64,000 nucleotides of DNA from Mycoplasmataceae bacterium (GTDB lineage: Bacteria > Bacillota_I > Bacilli_A > Mycoplasmatales > Mycoplasmoidaceae), in contig JAISKD010000001.1 in the NCBI GenBank assembly GCA_031261065.1, forward strand, positions 1 to 64,000. The letters are read 5' to 3'. The notes under the pieces were generated by a model. The model was not told the DNA's origin. It made no database searches and saw only the letters and a program-made list of their open reading frames with translations. Position 1 is the first letter of the stretch. The number at the start of each line of letters is the position of its first letter. A program made the position numbers and the translations under genes. This document shows positions 30,966 through 41,483 of this stretch, piece after piece.

Positions 30966-32876
30966 TTATAAATTAAAGTCTAAGTTCTTGCTTGAGATCT
31001 TATTGTTAAGTTTAGCAATGAAATCATCTATAGAAATGCTGATTTGTTTGTCAGATCCAAAGATTCTGATTGAAAGAGTCTTACTTTCTTTTTCTTTTGG
31101 TCCAATTGTAATGATATAAGGAATTCTTTTTTCTGAGTATTCCTTAACTTTACCTTGAACTGAAGAATTAGAAATATCTAAATCAATACGGTATTTATTA
31201 TTTTTGAATAGTTTGTGTAACTCTTCACAGTAATCATTAACTGAATCATTAACGTTGATGATTACACCTTGGATAGGGTTAACTCATAATGGGAATTTTC
31301 CTTCACATTGTTCAATATACATTCCTAGGAATCTTTCAATAGATCCAAAGCATGCTAAGTGAAGCATAACTGGTTCATGTTTCTTACCATCATTGGCAAT
31401 GTATTCCATTTTAAATCTTGCTGGTAAATTCATATCTAATTGAATTGTTCCAATTTGTCAACTACGACCAATGGCATCTTTAAATCCAAATTCAAGTTTT
31501 GGTCCATAAAAGGCTCCTTCACCTGGTTGTAGTTTAAATTTAATTCCTAATGTGTCAAGAGCTTGAGCTAAGAATTGTTCACTCTTATCTCATACTTCTT
31601 CACTACCAATTCTCTTTTCAGGACGAGTAGAAAGAGCAATCTCCATATGTGAACGGTCAAATCCAAATGTAGCATATATTCTTTCAAATAAAGCAATAGC
31701 ACTTGCTATTTCTTTTTCTGCTTGTTCAAGTGTACAGAAGATGTGAGCATCATCTTGTGTAAATTCTCTTACACGAAGAAGTCCGTTTAGTGAACCAGAT
31801 GCTTCATATCTGTTAACACGACCGAATTCAGCCATTCTGATTGGTAAATCCTTATATGACTTAGGAGATGATTTATATACAAGAACTCCACCTGGACAGT
31901 TCATGGGTTTAACACAGAATTGTGTTTCATCTTCCATCTTACCAGAATAGTTATGTTCACCATATTTCTCTCAGTGACCAGAAGTTTCTCATAGACATCT
32001 GTTCATAACTGTTGGTGTACAAACTTCTACATAACCATTATCAAGTTTGATGTTACGTAAGAATTCTACGAATGTTCTAAATAAGAATCAACCATTAGGG
32101 TGGTAGAATGGAGCACCTGGAGCAAATACTGGTTCAAAGTGACATAGATCCATAGCTTTGCATATTTTCTTATGATCTCTTTTTTCAGCTTCTTCAGTAA
32201 ATTTAAATCATTTGTCTAAATTTTCTTTAGAATCTCAAGCAGTTCCATATATTCTTGTTAGTTTATCTCTTGATTGATCTGCTTTCCAATAAGCACCGCT
32301 TATTTTAGTTAACTTAAAGTTCTTTAAGTATCTTGCTGAAGGTACGTGTGGACCACGACATAGGTCGATATATCCACCAAATTCATAAATTGAAATTTGA
32401 GCATCATCTTCAATATCGCCTAGTATTTCTAATTTATATTTGTTGTCTTTGAAAATCTCAATAGCTTCAGACTTAGAGATATTTTTTCTAACAAATTTAC
32501 TATCTTCTTTAATGATGTTATTCATTTCGGCTTCAATTTTTGGGAAATCATTTTCTCCAACTTTGATGTCGCCGAAATCTATATCATAGTAGAAACCATT
32601 TTCAATTGATGGTCCTATTGTAAACTTTGCACTTGGATATAATTTTTTAAGTGCTGCAGCAAGTAAGTGCGCAGAAGAGTGTCTGATAATGCCCAATCCA
32701 TCGAATGAACCCTTATCAATAAATTCGACATCTTCACTCATGAAGACGGCTGATAAGTCTTTGGCTTCGCCATTAGAGTCTCTAATTGCTATTACGTTTT
32801 CTATTTTAGCTTTTTTAGCTAGGTCGAAACCCTTAAAAGGCCCTTGTTCTAAATTTTGTTCTTTTTTGTTTTCCAT
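30966..32876 (-). CDS. thrS: Threonyl-tRNA synthetase
   Basis: A 636-aa class II synthetase. The N2 editing domain begins [17 protein letters not shown]; the catalytic core has motif 2 around [34 protein letters not shown] (in parts), MNCPGG for substrate binding, and a C-terminal anticodon-binding domain ending near residue 630. The TGS domain at the N-terminus appears shortened. All or nearly all Trp are UGA. No T-box was seen. It lies 74 bases downstream of ssb; a 13-bp hairpin occupies that gap. Confidence 0.97.
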
Positions 32877-32917
32877 AAATATTTGTTTTGTTATTATTTT
32901 GAGAATTTATTTTTTTA

Positions 32918-32948
32918 AATTGAAATATATCCTCAATATATTCCAATT
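32918..32948 (-). other. 13-bp hairpin between ssb and thrS
   Basis: AATTGGAATATAT pairs with ATATATTTCAATT (one G-U) around a TGAGG loop on the minus strand, two bases after the ssb stop codon. It is followed by an A run rather than a T run, so it does not look like an intrinsic terminator. Confidence 0.7.
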
Positions 32949-32950
32949 AA

Positions 32951-33241
32951 TTATTCTTGCAACGTTTTTACGTTTTGCACATCAATAATCATTTTGTATG
33001 TATTAAATTTTTTAACTTTAAAAATAGTCAACTGGCCCGTGACTAGGACATAGCTACCAGACACCATTTGTTCAATGACATCTTTCCTACTCGCATTTAT
33101 TAACAATTCATATAGACGATCATGAATTGTTCCGTCATTGAACATAGCTTCTTGTTTAATCATTGCAAAAACAGTACCACCATCTGTTTTTCTTACATCA
33201 GTAATAATACCACTCATCTCAACTTTATTAATATAATCCAT
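32951..33241 (-). CDS. Small single-stranded DNA-binding (OB-fold) protein
   Basis: A 96-aa protein resembling the OB-fold core of SSB: MDYINKVEMSGIITDVR, then LYELLINASRKDVIEQ, then SYVLVTGQLTIFK and MIIDVQNVKTL. It lacks the acidic C-terminal tail (DDDIPF type) of replicative SSB and is shorter than the usual ~150-170 aa. It may be an accessory SSB or a PriB-like protein; the main rpsF-ssb-rpsR copy would be elsewhere. It is divergent from the BspA gene across a 203-base region. Confidence 0.7.
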   Translation of the reverse strand: MDYINKVEMSGIITDVRKTDGGTVFAMIKQEAMFNDGTIHDRLYELLINASRKDVIEQMVSGSYVLVTGQLTIFKVKKFNTYKMIIDVQNVKTLQE

Positions 33242-33284
33242 AAAAATCTATAAGTATTTATAAATATTATAACAGTTGCTTCAT

Positions 33285-33322
33285 AGATTATGTGGATATG
33301 TGGACACACTATCACATAATCT
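33285..33322. repeat. 10-bp perfect inverted repeat around a promoter
   Basis: Arms AGATTATGTG (33285-33294) and CACATAATCT (33313-33322) with an 18-base spacer. The spacer holds the -35-like TGGACA at 33301, and the right arm abuts a TATAAT. It could be an operator or a stem. Confidence 0.75.
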
Positions 33323-33330
33323 TTTATAAT
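33301..33330 (+). promoter_or_regulatory. Candidate sigma-70 promoter in the ssb/BspA intergenic region
   Basis: TGGACA (33301-33306), an 18-base spacer, then TATAAT (33325-33330). Transcription would begin near 33337, at the left arm of the second inverted repeat, and lead into the BspA gene at 33445 with a ~108-base leader, or make a separate small RNA. Confidence 0.5.
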
Positions 33331-33334
33331 TAAG

Positions 33335-33386
33335 GTTTGTGTAGTGCGCCCAGTTTCTCACTGATATTCCACCGCACTATACAAAC
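33335..33386 (+). repeat. 14-bp inverted repeat, candidate structured RNA
   Basis: GTTTGTGTAGTGCG (33335-33348) pairs with CGCACTATACAAAC (33373-33386), 13 Watson-Crick pairs plus one G-U, around a 24-base loop. No T run follows on either strand. The region is GC-richer than its surroundings. Confidence 0.7.
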
Positions 33387-33444
33387 AATAACATAGTTAT
33401 CAAAAAAAATATAAAAATAAATGTTTTTTTAAAATAATAAAATT

Positions 33445-35910
33445 ATGAAATCAAAACATAAGAAACTAATAATATACTCATCTTTAATTTTAGCGGCTGT
33501 TGCTGTAGCGGTCAGTGTCCCTTTATCTGTTCAGAAGTGTAACACTTCTAAACCAGTTGCACCATCTTTTTCATTGTCATACTCAAAAAGTAGTTATGAT
33601 TTGACAATAAATAGCGAAGTTGCTGAAAATATAACACCTATAACTATTGATGCTGAAAATAACATTATCTCTACTGTTACATATAGTTTAATCAAAGGAA
33701 CACTTCCAGCAGGTCTTACTATTGATGAAGAATCTGGTGTAATTAGTGGGACACCAACAGCATTATGTACTAATAAGACAGTGGGTATCACTGCACATGG
33801 TAATGAAGAATGAGCCGGAAAGGTTTCTAATGAATTTACTATTACTTTCAATGTTGGGAATGGTATAATTTCTGCCAGCCATTTAAAGATAATAGGAACT
33901 GAACTAATAGGCATTGATGGAAGGTATACAACTGATATCGGTGCAAAACTAGTTATTCCTGATTATGTAACTAAAATCTCAGCATTAGCTTTTGCAGATA
34001 CCGGTATTAAAGAAGTAGTTATACCAGCATCACTTACTGATATAGGAAATCATGCTTTCTTTAGATGTCCTATAGAAAATATAACAATTCTCCCAGATAA
34101 CAGCGTGTACGCTCTAAAACGAGTGGGTGAAAATGGCTATGCAATTGGAACAATAGAACCTTGAAATGGCTCCCCTGTAGGCTGTCTTATATATGGCGAC
34201 CTTATTTGCGGAACGGATTATGATAATCCAGACACATACACAAGTATAGGCAGAAGCCAATATCGTTATTGTGGCGGTATAACGTCGGTATTAATTAGAA
34301 ATACTGTGATAGATATGGGTCAAGAGTGTCTTGCCAATTGTGGAGCTTTAACTGCAGTTGCATTTGATGATGACTGTGTTATAACTTGGGATAAACCTTT
34401 TGATGAATGTTTGAATATACATAACGTTACTATTCCAGATTCCTTGAATATAAGCTTTAGCTCAGACACTATTTTCAAAGGCTGTACTTTGCAAAATGTT
34501 ACTATAAAAGAATCGAACACACATGTCAAGTTTTTAGAAACAGGAACTAATGGGCATGTCCTAGTCGAAAAGAGCGCTACATGAGAAACAGCGAATATTA
34601 GACCCATTCTTGGAATCGCTTATGGTGATATCGTTATTCCTGATACCATCGCAGAGATTAACCACAATTTTTCTGAATGTGCCGGTATTACTTCTTTAAC
34701 TTTTGCAGAAGGTATCACGGCATTGGGGAGTTCGGCATCTTTCTTCGGAATAGGAGGACTTAAAACAATTGTGCTTCCATCAACACTAGGGTCGCTTGGT
34801 ACGCAACAATTTGGCGGCTACACTGACTTAATTGATGTTGATTTACCGTCAAATTTGCCATATACAAAATTGCAAATGGGAGCAAATGGCTGAGTTATTG
34901 TTGATGGTTCCGATTCTCAATGAACAAATACCTCGGTTGTTGAATCTGGTTTAGCGGCTGGTGATATAGAAATCCCTAGTGGTAGTGAGATCGCTTCCAT
35001 TAATAGCGGCGCTTTTGCGGCTTGTTCTTCTATAAAATCTATCACAATGAGCGATAACATAACCACTATTAATAGCAATGCATTTAGTGGTTGTTACCAA
35101 TTAACTTCCATAAACCTTTCGGAGAATATCACTGAAATACCCGATGACTGTTTCGCTATGTGTCTTAACCTCAAAGAGGTTATTATTCCACAAAATGTAG
35201 TGAGAATCGGGGAATCCGCTTTCTGGCATAGTGGTATCATTACACAAATCATTCCCAATAAGGTAGAAGAAATTGGAGAAGCTGTTTTTATAGATAGCGA
35301 AATAAACGATATTATATTTTTAAATGAAACTTGCACTTTCGTTGGTGGCACTACGTTTGCAAAATGTATGAATATTGAATCGTGCGATTTATCAGGTATT
35401 TCTATAATAGGGGAGCAACAAGAGCTAAATGGTTTTTTTGGGCAATGTACAGCTTTAAAAGAAGTTAAATTGCCCAGAGATATGCATATTATAGCGGGGA
35501 ATTTTTTTGAAACTTGTCATAATTTGGAAGCAATTGATGGCATGGAGAATATTGTATCGATTAAAAATGCCGCATTTCAAAATTGCTTTTCACTCGAAGA
35601 AATTGTTTTAGGCGATTCATTAAATGAGATCGGTAGTAATTCGTTCAAAGGTTGCAATAATCTAAAAACAATAAATCTGCCTTCAAGTCTGGTGGAAATT
35701 GAACATTACGCATTTATAGACTCAGGATTAGAACATATTGAATTTAATATTCCCTTAAATTTCGACTTCTCTCAATGGGATGACGACTCATTTTCTAATT
35801 TAACCATATTAAATGGAACAATAAGCAACAATGGGGAATACCCTGTTGCAGACTTATTGCGATTGCTTCAGGAAAGTCATGGTTTGAATGAGGGTTGAAC
35901 CACTATATAA
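33445..35910 (+). CDS. BspA-like leucine-rich-repeat lipoprotein with Ig-like domain
   Basis: An 821-aa predicted lipoprotein (Cys32 in SVPLSVQKC). Residues ~40-135 form a He_PIG-type Ig-like domain, shown by TLPAGLTIDEESGVISGTPT. From ~150 on there are BspA-type LRRs: IP..V..I...AF.......V.IP.SL..IG, ending near residue 800. Trp is encoded by both UGA and TGG. BspA-family surface proteins bind host matrix or other microbes; adhesion is inferred. It opens a surface-protein island with the DUF31 protease and another BspA gene. AATAAT lies six bases before the ATG. Confidence 0.87.
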
Positions 35911-35976
35911 ATTCTTAGTCAGATCAAACTAATTCAAACTCACCTCGCCAGTCTTTAATTAAAATAAATTTATATT

Positions 35977-35982
35977 TATAAT
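35977..35982 (+). promoter_or_regulatory. -10 element before the DUF31 protease gene
   Basis: TATAAT exactly six bases before the ATG at 35989, no Shine-Dalgarno; leaderless start expected. Confidence 0.6.
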
Positions 35983-35988
35983 GTAGAT

Positions 35989-37041
35989 ATGAAACATTTA
36001 AAGAAATTACATATTAATAAACTCTTTCTCTCATCATTAATAGCTTTAACTGGAGTTATTACTTTTCCAGTAGCACTTTCTTCTTGTAATAGCAATGATG
36101 CTTCAAGCTATTACAACTTTATATGCCAAAGAACATTTTCTTTAGGTATTAAGGATGATACTGCTCCTATGTCTGAAGAAAACTTCGGGAGTGCAACTGC
36201 ATGAATATTTGAAAAAGCAGGTGACACACCGTATTCATACTATGCTGCTACATGTGCTCATGTAGAGTTTGCCGAACGTAATCTCTTTCCTGAAGGCAGT
36301 CATTACTATTGCGCTTTTAGTGATAGTTTTAAAGATGTAATAACTCAAGATGAATTTCACCAAATAGATGATAGCAATATAGAATGAATGGATGGTAGTA
36401 AAAATAACTATGATTTCCAACATCTAGGAGATTTTGAAAGAGATGTTGGAAATACAGGAACTGTTGATCTACTCGTTGACATTGCTATTGTTAAAATTGA
36501 TTTTAGTGATCTAGTTTTAGGTGATAGTGTAATGAAGAAGCATCTAGACTATTTGGATAGTCTAGATAAGATATTAAACTTTGATTTCACTTTACCAATT
36601 GAAGGTGAATTAAGAAAGATAAAATTATATTGTGCTGGATTACCTAAATCATATGCTGATTCAGGAGAAATGAGCATTAGCTGAAGGATGGATAATGATT
36701 ATGTTAATTATGCGCACCAAGGTCTTGGTACATATGCTAGCCATAATCATTCAATCGATGTAACTGTAGATGATGACGATTTAGATGATTCAATGTTTTA
36801 TTCAAATGGAATGGAACTATTTGTTGGTCATGGCAGATTAGATTTATATCATGGTTCTTCCGGAAGTTTAGTTATTGACCAAAACTATAATGTTGTTGGC
36901 ACATACTGAGGTGGTGAAATGGATAATTATAATGATAGGTTTTATGGGTCAGTCGAAGTATTCCAATGTAATGCTGTAAATTATGCTGTTCAACCATATG
37001 ATGTTCTGCAATCATTCCATAATAAAATTGGCGGTCAATAA
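35989..37041 (+). CDS. DUF31-type trypsin-fold serine protease lipoprotein
   Basis: A 350-aa predicted lipoprotein (Cys33 in PVALSSC). The triad of chymotrypsin-like proteases can be traced: His in AATCAHVEF (~88), Asp in LLVDIAIVKIDF (~160), and Ser in YHGSSGSLVIDQNYNVVGTY-W-GG (~290-310). This pattern matches the mycoplasma DUF31 family, which includes the immunoglobulin-cleaving MIP proteases. No antibody-binding MIB partner is present in the window, so the substrate is open. Six or so UGA Trp. It lies between two BspA-like adhesin genes. Confidence 0.78.
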
Positions 37042-37166
37042 TTTTTGATTAGGTTAGTGTTGATGTTTGAAGTATTTTGCATAACACTATTTTAGAAAAA
37101 CACACAAAATTTATCAATATTTAAGTAAATCGAATATTTTTTTAATATTGTATATTGAGGTGTTGT

Positions 37167-37454
37167 ATGCCAAAAATAAAAAAATGTAGGATAATTAATT
37201 GTGATGATAAGCCAGAATTAAGCGGTCTTATAATAGAAATTATGCCAATAGAAGAGAAGTTTACTGATAAAAATACAAAACGGAAAGGCAAACCTAAACA
37301 GCCTTCAATAAGGGATATGGTGGCATCTTTAAGCCAAACGGTTGCTTCTATGCAAATAGAAATGCGTGAAGGTTTTAAAAACGTTAATGCAAGGATTGAT
37401 AATCTAGAAAAAAGATTGGAAAACGTTATAGTTAAAAATAACCTTGTAGAGTAA
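37167..37454 (+). CDS. Small coiled-coil protein
   Basis: A 95-aa basic protein. Residues ~1-35 look folded (MPKIKKCRIINCDDKPELSG...), a Lys-rich stretch KNTKRKGKPKQ follows, and residues ~52-90 form a heptad-patterned helix (VASLSQTVASMQIEMREGFK, then NARIDNLEKRLENVI). It resembles the small coiled-coil/DUF16-type proteins of mycoplasmas in outline only. A GAGG Shine-Dalgarno at 37157-37160 supports the ATG at 37167, so unlike its neighbours it has a leader. The function is unknown. It contains no Trp. Confidence 0.65.
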   Translation: MPKIKKCRIINCDDKPELSGLIIEIMPIEEKFTDKNTKRKGKPKQPSIRDMVASLSQTVASMQIEMREGFKNVNARIDNLEKRLENVIVKNNLVE

Positions 37455-37540
37455 ATTTTTAATATATCTTATTTGCATGTTTTAGAAATAAATGCTTATA
37501 ACACGTTATCATTCTATAATGACGTATAATAACCCGATAT

Positions 37541-40120
37541 ATGAAAAAACTTAAAAATAAAAAAATGCTTATGACCATGCTCGGAGGAGTTGTAGCTTCT
37601 GCTTCCATCGTCGGCATCACAACTTCAACTTCTTGTGGAAACTCTTCTTCTGGAAAAGACGTAACATACGAACTCTCTTCGACACCGAGCATAAATCATG
37701 GTGCTACACTTACAATTACAGCCTCTCACGGCGATAAGCTAGCTGAAGGTTCAAACTTTGAGTGAGCAGGGTTCACAGACGGACAAACAACTAATGGTAT
37801 AACTTTCTCTCTTAGCGAAGCTGATGACAAAAGTATATTGACTGTAACTAACAATAATAATACTGATGAAGACAAAATCTTCAATAATATTACTGTTTCA
37901 TATCTTAACCATAAAACAAATATACAAGGACTTACTTGTAAGATAAGTCCAACGGTGATTGAACCAACTTATCAAGGGCCTAAATCTGTTACATATGGTA
38001 TCCAATTAGAAATTGATGTTAGTTCTAACCACGCTAACCAAAAATCATTTGATTGGGAATTGCCTGCATCAAATGCAAATTATACATTTGTGCTAGCCGA
38101 GAGTGGTGAAGACTATCATCATAACATCTTAAATATTCAAAATCACAATTCAACAGCAAATGACATTACTCTTTCTAATTTGAAAGTATCTTGTAATGGA
38201 ACTCAAATTACTTTAGACACAATCACAATAGTAAAACAAGCTACTGATATTGTATTAGGATATAGTATAGCTGATGATGTTACAGACAATATCACTGTAG
38301 CTAGTGATGGTGGTATCTTGACAATTACTGCGGAATCTGAACACTTTATTGGCAATTGTGTATGAAACACACCTGAAGATGCTAATGGTATCACTTATCA
38401 AGAAACAGGTGATAATAATGAAATTTTAATAATCACAAATAATAATACTGGTGCACAATTCACTGTAGCTCCTCATACTATTAATGTTTCGAATAATGGA
38501 ACAACAACATATGTTGAAAAAACAATAACATATGCTCAAGTATGAGTTGGAGCTACATTAACTGCTGGCGGTGTAAAATATGATGTCGTGGGCGATAACG
38601 CTGCTTTTGCTGGGGTATTGTGTACAAATACCGACACTTATTCCTTCACTAAAAATATTGCTGGAGACACATCGGCACAAGATGTGCCTCGTTCTTCTGT
38701 GACTTCAATCAAATTTAAAGAAAGTGACACATCATCATTAGTTTCAATTGGCGACAACTTCTTGCGAAGTGCGGGTTCATTGAACTGCGACATTACAATC
38801 CCTACTTCATGCTTATCTATTGGTACTTATTTTTTATCTGGATGTGGTAACTTTAATGGTACTGTAACCCTACACAGCGGTATTACTGCAATTGGTGATA
38901 GTTTTATGAGTTCGTGTACAAGTTTTAGTCACCCTATTGCTATTCCGGGCATTCAACAGATTAAACAATCTTTTATGAGTTCGTGTACAAGCTTTAATAG
39001 TAGTATCACATTTGCAGAAACAGGTACCGAGTCAATAGCTGTGAATTTTCTTAGTGGCTGTTCTGATTTTAACCAAGTATTATCTTTGCCTGATACTATA
39101 ACAACTATTAATGATGGTTTTCTGTCTAACTGTACTTCTTTTAACAATGGTGCTTCGGAAAGCCCTTTAATTTTACCGACCTCGCTCACAACAATTCGTG
39201 CAGGATTCCTTTATTATTGTACTAGTTTTAACCAAAATATAGATATACCTAGTACAGTAACCCAAATTATATCTGACCAATCGGGCTCGAAAAAAGGTTT
39301 CTTAACTAATTGTAATAGCATGACAAGCACTGTCAATTTCGGAAATAAAGGTCCTAGCATATTCACGGGTAGCTATCCAGAAACACACATGTCAACAACG
39401 ACTTCCAATGCCGTTCCTTGTGTAACAACTGGTATAACAGTTAAAGGAACGCAAGCTGATCAAATACATGCTACTTTAGTAGATAGTGTGTTGTCGCCGT
39501 GAAGAACGCTACACACGGTTTTATTACCAGCAGTAAAAATTACAGTCTATGGTGCTGGTGCTTTAACAGAAGATTGATCTCTTGAAAGTGGAGAATCAGG
39601 AAGTTTCCAACTTTATGGTAAAGAAAATAACGGCGCTGGACTTGATAATCCACAATGAACTATTGATAATGACCATAATGGATTTACCATAGACAATAAT
39701 GGGTTGCTTTCATGAAATGCATTTGTAGGAGTGACTACGAACGGCTCTTTAATAATCACTTGTACTCAGAGTGGCATGCCATCTGATACAGTTACCTTGT
39801 CTTATAAATGTCAAACAACGAGTGTTGACCATACTTTGGTTTCAGGTTTAAGAAACCCTGTTGTTGCTGCTGGAAGTCAGCAGACTTTTAATTACTTGGA
39901 ACAAGGTTTTGGAGTAACTGGTGCAACTTGAACCATTACTGATGGAGTTCTCCCAGAATTCTATACAATAGAAGGTGATGGTAGCACGACCGGTGTGCTT
40001 ACTATGGTGTCTGTTTTAGCGCCCGCCAATTACGCAATTACAATACACTGTGTTGATACCAATTCAGCTTCATCCGGTGCACAACCCAGAGATATAACTG
40101 TTGTAATAACCGTGATATAG
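37541..40120 (+). CDS. BspA-like leucine-rich-repeat lipoprotein (FN-type repeats)
   Basis: An 859-aa predicted lipoprotein (Cys32 in GITTSTSC). Residues ~40-345 contain three related beta-rich units, each of the type Y-x-x-x-x-V-x-x-G-x-x-L-x-I-x, followed by an F-x-W and an N-N-T motif. Residues ~350-620 are ~23-residue LRRs (SFMSSCTSFSHPI, NFLSGCSDFNQVL), the same hybrid type as the gene at the window start. Residues ~660-859 return to beta-rich Ig-like units. Most Trp are UGA. An adhesin role is inferred. TATAAT lies ten bases before the ATG. Confidence 0.87.
38902..38991 (+). repeat. 21-bp direct repeat in LRR region
   Basis: The same 21 bases, encoding F-M-S-S-C-T-S, begin at 38902 and 38971, 69 bases (23 codons) apart. 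This is one LRR period. Confidence 0.7.
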
Positions 40121-40200
40121 CGGCTTAGCATTTATAATAAACAGTAATTTCCATATGAAGTATCTAAATCACTTATTAGCCTTTATTGGCTTAGTTTGTA

Positions 40201-40206
40201 TATCAT
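40201..40206 (+). promoter_or_regulatory. -10-like element before degV
   Basis: TATCAT six bases before the ATG at 40213, no Shine-Dalgarno. Confidence 0.4.
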
Positions 40207-40212
40207 ATATAT

Positions 40213-41115
40213 ATGAGTAACAAAGTCGCAGTTCTAGTAGACTCTGCTTGCAGTTTTACAGAAAAATTCCTTAATGATAATAATGCATATGTTTTGCCAC
40301 TTTCTTTAAGTGACTCACATAACAAACTTTATGATGACGATGGAGTGCAAATAACATCTAAGATTTTATTTGATGAAATTGCTGCAGGAAATGAGTTTAA
40401 AAGTTCATCTACTGCCTTAGGTGCAATTTCAGAGAAAATAACAGAGTTATTAAAAACTCATGATACTGTTGTTTTCTTTCCTGTTTCATATGGTTTAAGC
40501 ACACAATACCAATCAGCTAAAATATTAGAAGATGACTTTGATGGTAAATTCATTATAGTTAAGACAGTTTGTGCTGCTTTTGAAACAATGTGAATGGTAC
40601 AAGAATTTACTAAACAATTAGCTGATGGTATTGAAGTTAAAGAAGCAATAAAAATAGTTGAAGCACAACAAAAGAAAATGGCAACATTCTTCTCACTTGA
40701 TGATGTTGGTGGTTTAGTTAAGGGTGGACGTGTAACTGGCGCAATTGTTAAAGTATTTAAATTACTTAAACTAAAACCAATCGTACAAACAGAAGTTAAA
40801 AACCATTTTGCTGGTATGGGTAAGAATTTCGAAATGAATACTACAAAAATATTAAATAGAATTAAAAAATTATTTTCTGCACATAAACTAGATAAGAGTA
40901 ATATTCTTCATTTTGGTGTTCTTGATGGTGGAATATCTGCTGCACAAATAGAAACAATGAAAAAGAAAGCAGAAAATATTTTTAATATAGATTATGATTT
41001 AATTGATGTTAAACCAGTTCCTACATGTGTTTTATGCCACACACGTAAAGGATCATATGGTTATGCTATAGAAGCTAACTTTGAACACGAAAATAGTAAG
41101 TGAAAAGACGATTAG
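40213..41115 (+). CDS. DegV-family fatty-acid-binding protein
   Basis: A 300-aa cytosolic protein of the DegV/FakB family, which holds a fatty acid for phosphorylation by FakA. It begins KVAVLVDSACSFTEKFL, has the DGVQITSKILFDE helix, a KSSSTALG loop (the family's S-T-S-Q-P equivalent), FPVSYGLSTQYQSAK, and the C-terminal CVLCHTRKGSYGYA. FakA is not in the window. UGA encodes the two Trp. The end overlaps the EIIB-like gene on the other strand by four bases. Confidence 0.88.
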
Positions 41116-41483
41116 TCGTTCTTCTTCCCTAAGTGTTGGTTTATTTCATGTGCAATAGCAGATGAATTATTACCAAACACCATTGTTACAGAATCCTTAT
41201 TAGAGATAATGCCTTTTGGTTTAAATTGTCTTAATGAGTCAATATTAATGTCTTCAGCATTCTTAGCTAAAACTTTTATTGTATTAATTGTAGATGTAAC
41301 ACCAACAATATTTTCTTTCCCTCCAAGAACATCAATAAGTTTTAAGACATTAATATTAACAACTCCAGATACTTCTATCTTATCAGAAACTTTCTTAATC
41401 TGCTTTCTTGCTTTATGAACTGCATAGATTTGCAATGTTCCAAGAGAAAGGACGACAAAAAACCAATACAATACTTTTTTCAT
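41112..41483 (-). CDS. Membrane-anchored PTS EIIB-like protein lacking the active-site Cys
   Basis: A 123-aa protein with one N-terminal membrane helix (LYWFFVVLSLGTLQIYA) and a domain resembling the glucose-family PTS IIB domain: LIDVLGGKENIVGVTSTINTIKV, then IDSLRQFKPKGIISNKDSVTMVFG. In active IIB domains a phosphorylated Cys stands where this sequence has Thr/Ser (VTSTIN against the usual T-H-C-x-T-R). It cannot carry phosphate in the usual way. Small anchored IIB-like proteins are known in mycoplasmas. It follows spx directly on the same strand, so it may have a regulatory role; this is inference. Confidence 0.7.
   Translation of the reverse strand: MKKVLYWFFVVLSLGTLQIYAVHKARKQIKKVSDKIEVSGVVNINVLKLIDVLGGKENIVGVTSTINTIKVLAKNAEDINIDSLRQFKPKGIISNKDSVTMVFGNNSSAIAHEINQHLGKKND

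Noticed and set aside
33335-33386. 4.5S/SRP RNA or other known small RNA
   Set aside because: No conserved SRP loop or other family sequence was recognisable in the hairpin.
37155-37166. TTG start giving a 99-aa version of the coiled-coil protein
   Set aside because: A GAGG Shine-Dalgarno is correctly placed for the ATG at 37167, and would be inside the coding part if TTG were used.
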